NCBI GenBank assembly: GCA_017408205.1
Contig: JAFQVC010000127.1
Coordinates: forward strand, 1-5,017
DNA from: Clostridia bacterium
GTDB lineage: Bacteria; Bacillota; Clostridia; Monoglobales; Firm-18
Direction of reading: 5' to 3'
DNA: 5,017 bases
Under the pieces are notes generated by a model. It was not told the origin of the DNA, did no database searches, and worked only from the letters and a program-made list of their open reading frames with translations. Of the stretch, positions 4,573-5,017 are shown in pieces (position 1 is the stretch's first letter; every line of letters starts with the position of its first letter). Both the position numbers and the translations under genes were made by a program.

Positions 4573-5017
4573 AACAGTTAATTGATAAAATTGCAAATAA
4601 CGGTTACGCCGAAAAGGAAGAATTTTTACACATTTTAGATAATATAGGCGGACAAGACCTGCAGTACCTTTATAACAAAGGTGCAGAGGTTGCAAAAAAA
4701 CACTACGGAAACCAGATTTTTATAAGAGGTCTTATAGAAGTTTCAAGTTACTGCAAAAACGACTGCTACTACTGCGGGCTCAGAAAAAGCAATATAAAGT
4801 GTCAGCGTTACCGCCTTACAAAAGAAGAAATACTGTTGTGTTGCGACACAGGGTACAAAGCGGGCTTTCGCACCTTCGTTATGCAAGGGGGAGAAGACCC
4901 GAAATTTACAGACCAACTTGTAGTTGACATAGTTTCAACCATAAAAGCAAAGTACCCCGACTGTGCAGTTACCCTGTCCCTTGGTGAAAAGTCAAAAGAG
5001 CAGTACAAAATGTACCG
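4569..5017 (+). CDS. hydE: [FeFe]-hydrogenase H-cluster radical SAM maturase HydE, 3' end missing
   Basis: A radical-SAM enzyme that, with HydF and HydG, builds the diiron H-cluster of [FeFe] hydrogenase; HydE contributes to the dithiomethylamine bridge. The window holds 149 codons of a protein usually near 350 aa. The N-terminal helical part is followed by FIRGLIEVSSYCKNDCYYCG, with the CX3CX2C iron-sulfur motif at Cys62, Cys66 and Cys69 (T. maritima HydE C63, C67, C70). RYRLTKEEIL, GFRTFVMQGGEDP and CAVTLSLGEKS are typical HydE blocks; the GGED type segment binds SAM. The closest alternatives, BioB and PylB, differ here. ATG 4569 overlaps the tcdA stop as ATGA, so translation is coupled. 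The frame is open to the last base, so it continues beyond the window. It implies an [FeFe] hydrogenase elsewhere in the genome and anaerobic hydrogen metabolism. Confidence 0.93.
   Translation, partial: MKQLIDKIANNGYAEKEEFLHILDNIGGQDLQYLYNKGAEVAKKHYGNQIFIRGLIEVSSYCKNDCYYCGLRKSNIKCQRYRLTKEEILLCCDTGYKAGFRTFVMQGGEDPKFTDQLVVDIVSTIKAKYPDCAVTLSLGEKSKEQYKMY

Overview
The window is an AT-rich, gene-dense stretch from what looks like an anaerobic, endospore-forming Firmicute of the class Clostridia. Three things point there: a spoVM sporulation microgene, the radical-SAM maturase HydE of [FeFe] hydrogenase, and a PerR-type peroxide regulator. Strong AGGAGG-type ribosome binding sites and tight gene spacing fit as well. 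I cannot name the species.

Layout. Bases 1-2154 (+) hold a three-gene operon: the 3' part of a TrmR/YrrM-like tRNA O-methyltransferase, a cation diffusion facilitator with a manganese-type NDDD metal site and a duplicated cytosolic domain, and dihydrofolate reductase. The next gene, perR (2105-2503, -), converges on dihydrofolate reductase and overlaps its 3' end by 50 bp. The short gap 2504-2575 carries a near-consensus perR promoter embedded in a PerR/Fur-type operator, and leads divergently into lgt (2576-3358, +).

Bases 3359-3908 hold three very small genes: an unrecognised 47-aa two-helix membrane protein, a 22-aa SpoVM, and an unrecognised 71-aa two-helix membrane protein. A promoter-like element with a good mother-cell (sigma-K/sigma-E) -10 precedes the first. 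A perfect 28-bp palindrome lies between spoVM and the 71-aa gene, over a possible promoter. From 3910 on come tcdA (tRNA t6A dehydratase) and, overlapping it by 4 bp, the 5' part of hydE, which runs off the window.

The genes are mainly housekeeping: tRNA anticodon-loop modification (trmR-like, tcdA), metal and redox homeostasis (Mn-type exporter, perR), folate metabolism, lipoprotein lipidation, sporulation and hydrogenase maturation. I see no mobile element, CRISPR array, rRNA or tRNA gene, and no gene-free stretch over 300 bases. The least explained part is the microgene cluster at 3359-3908.
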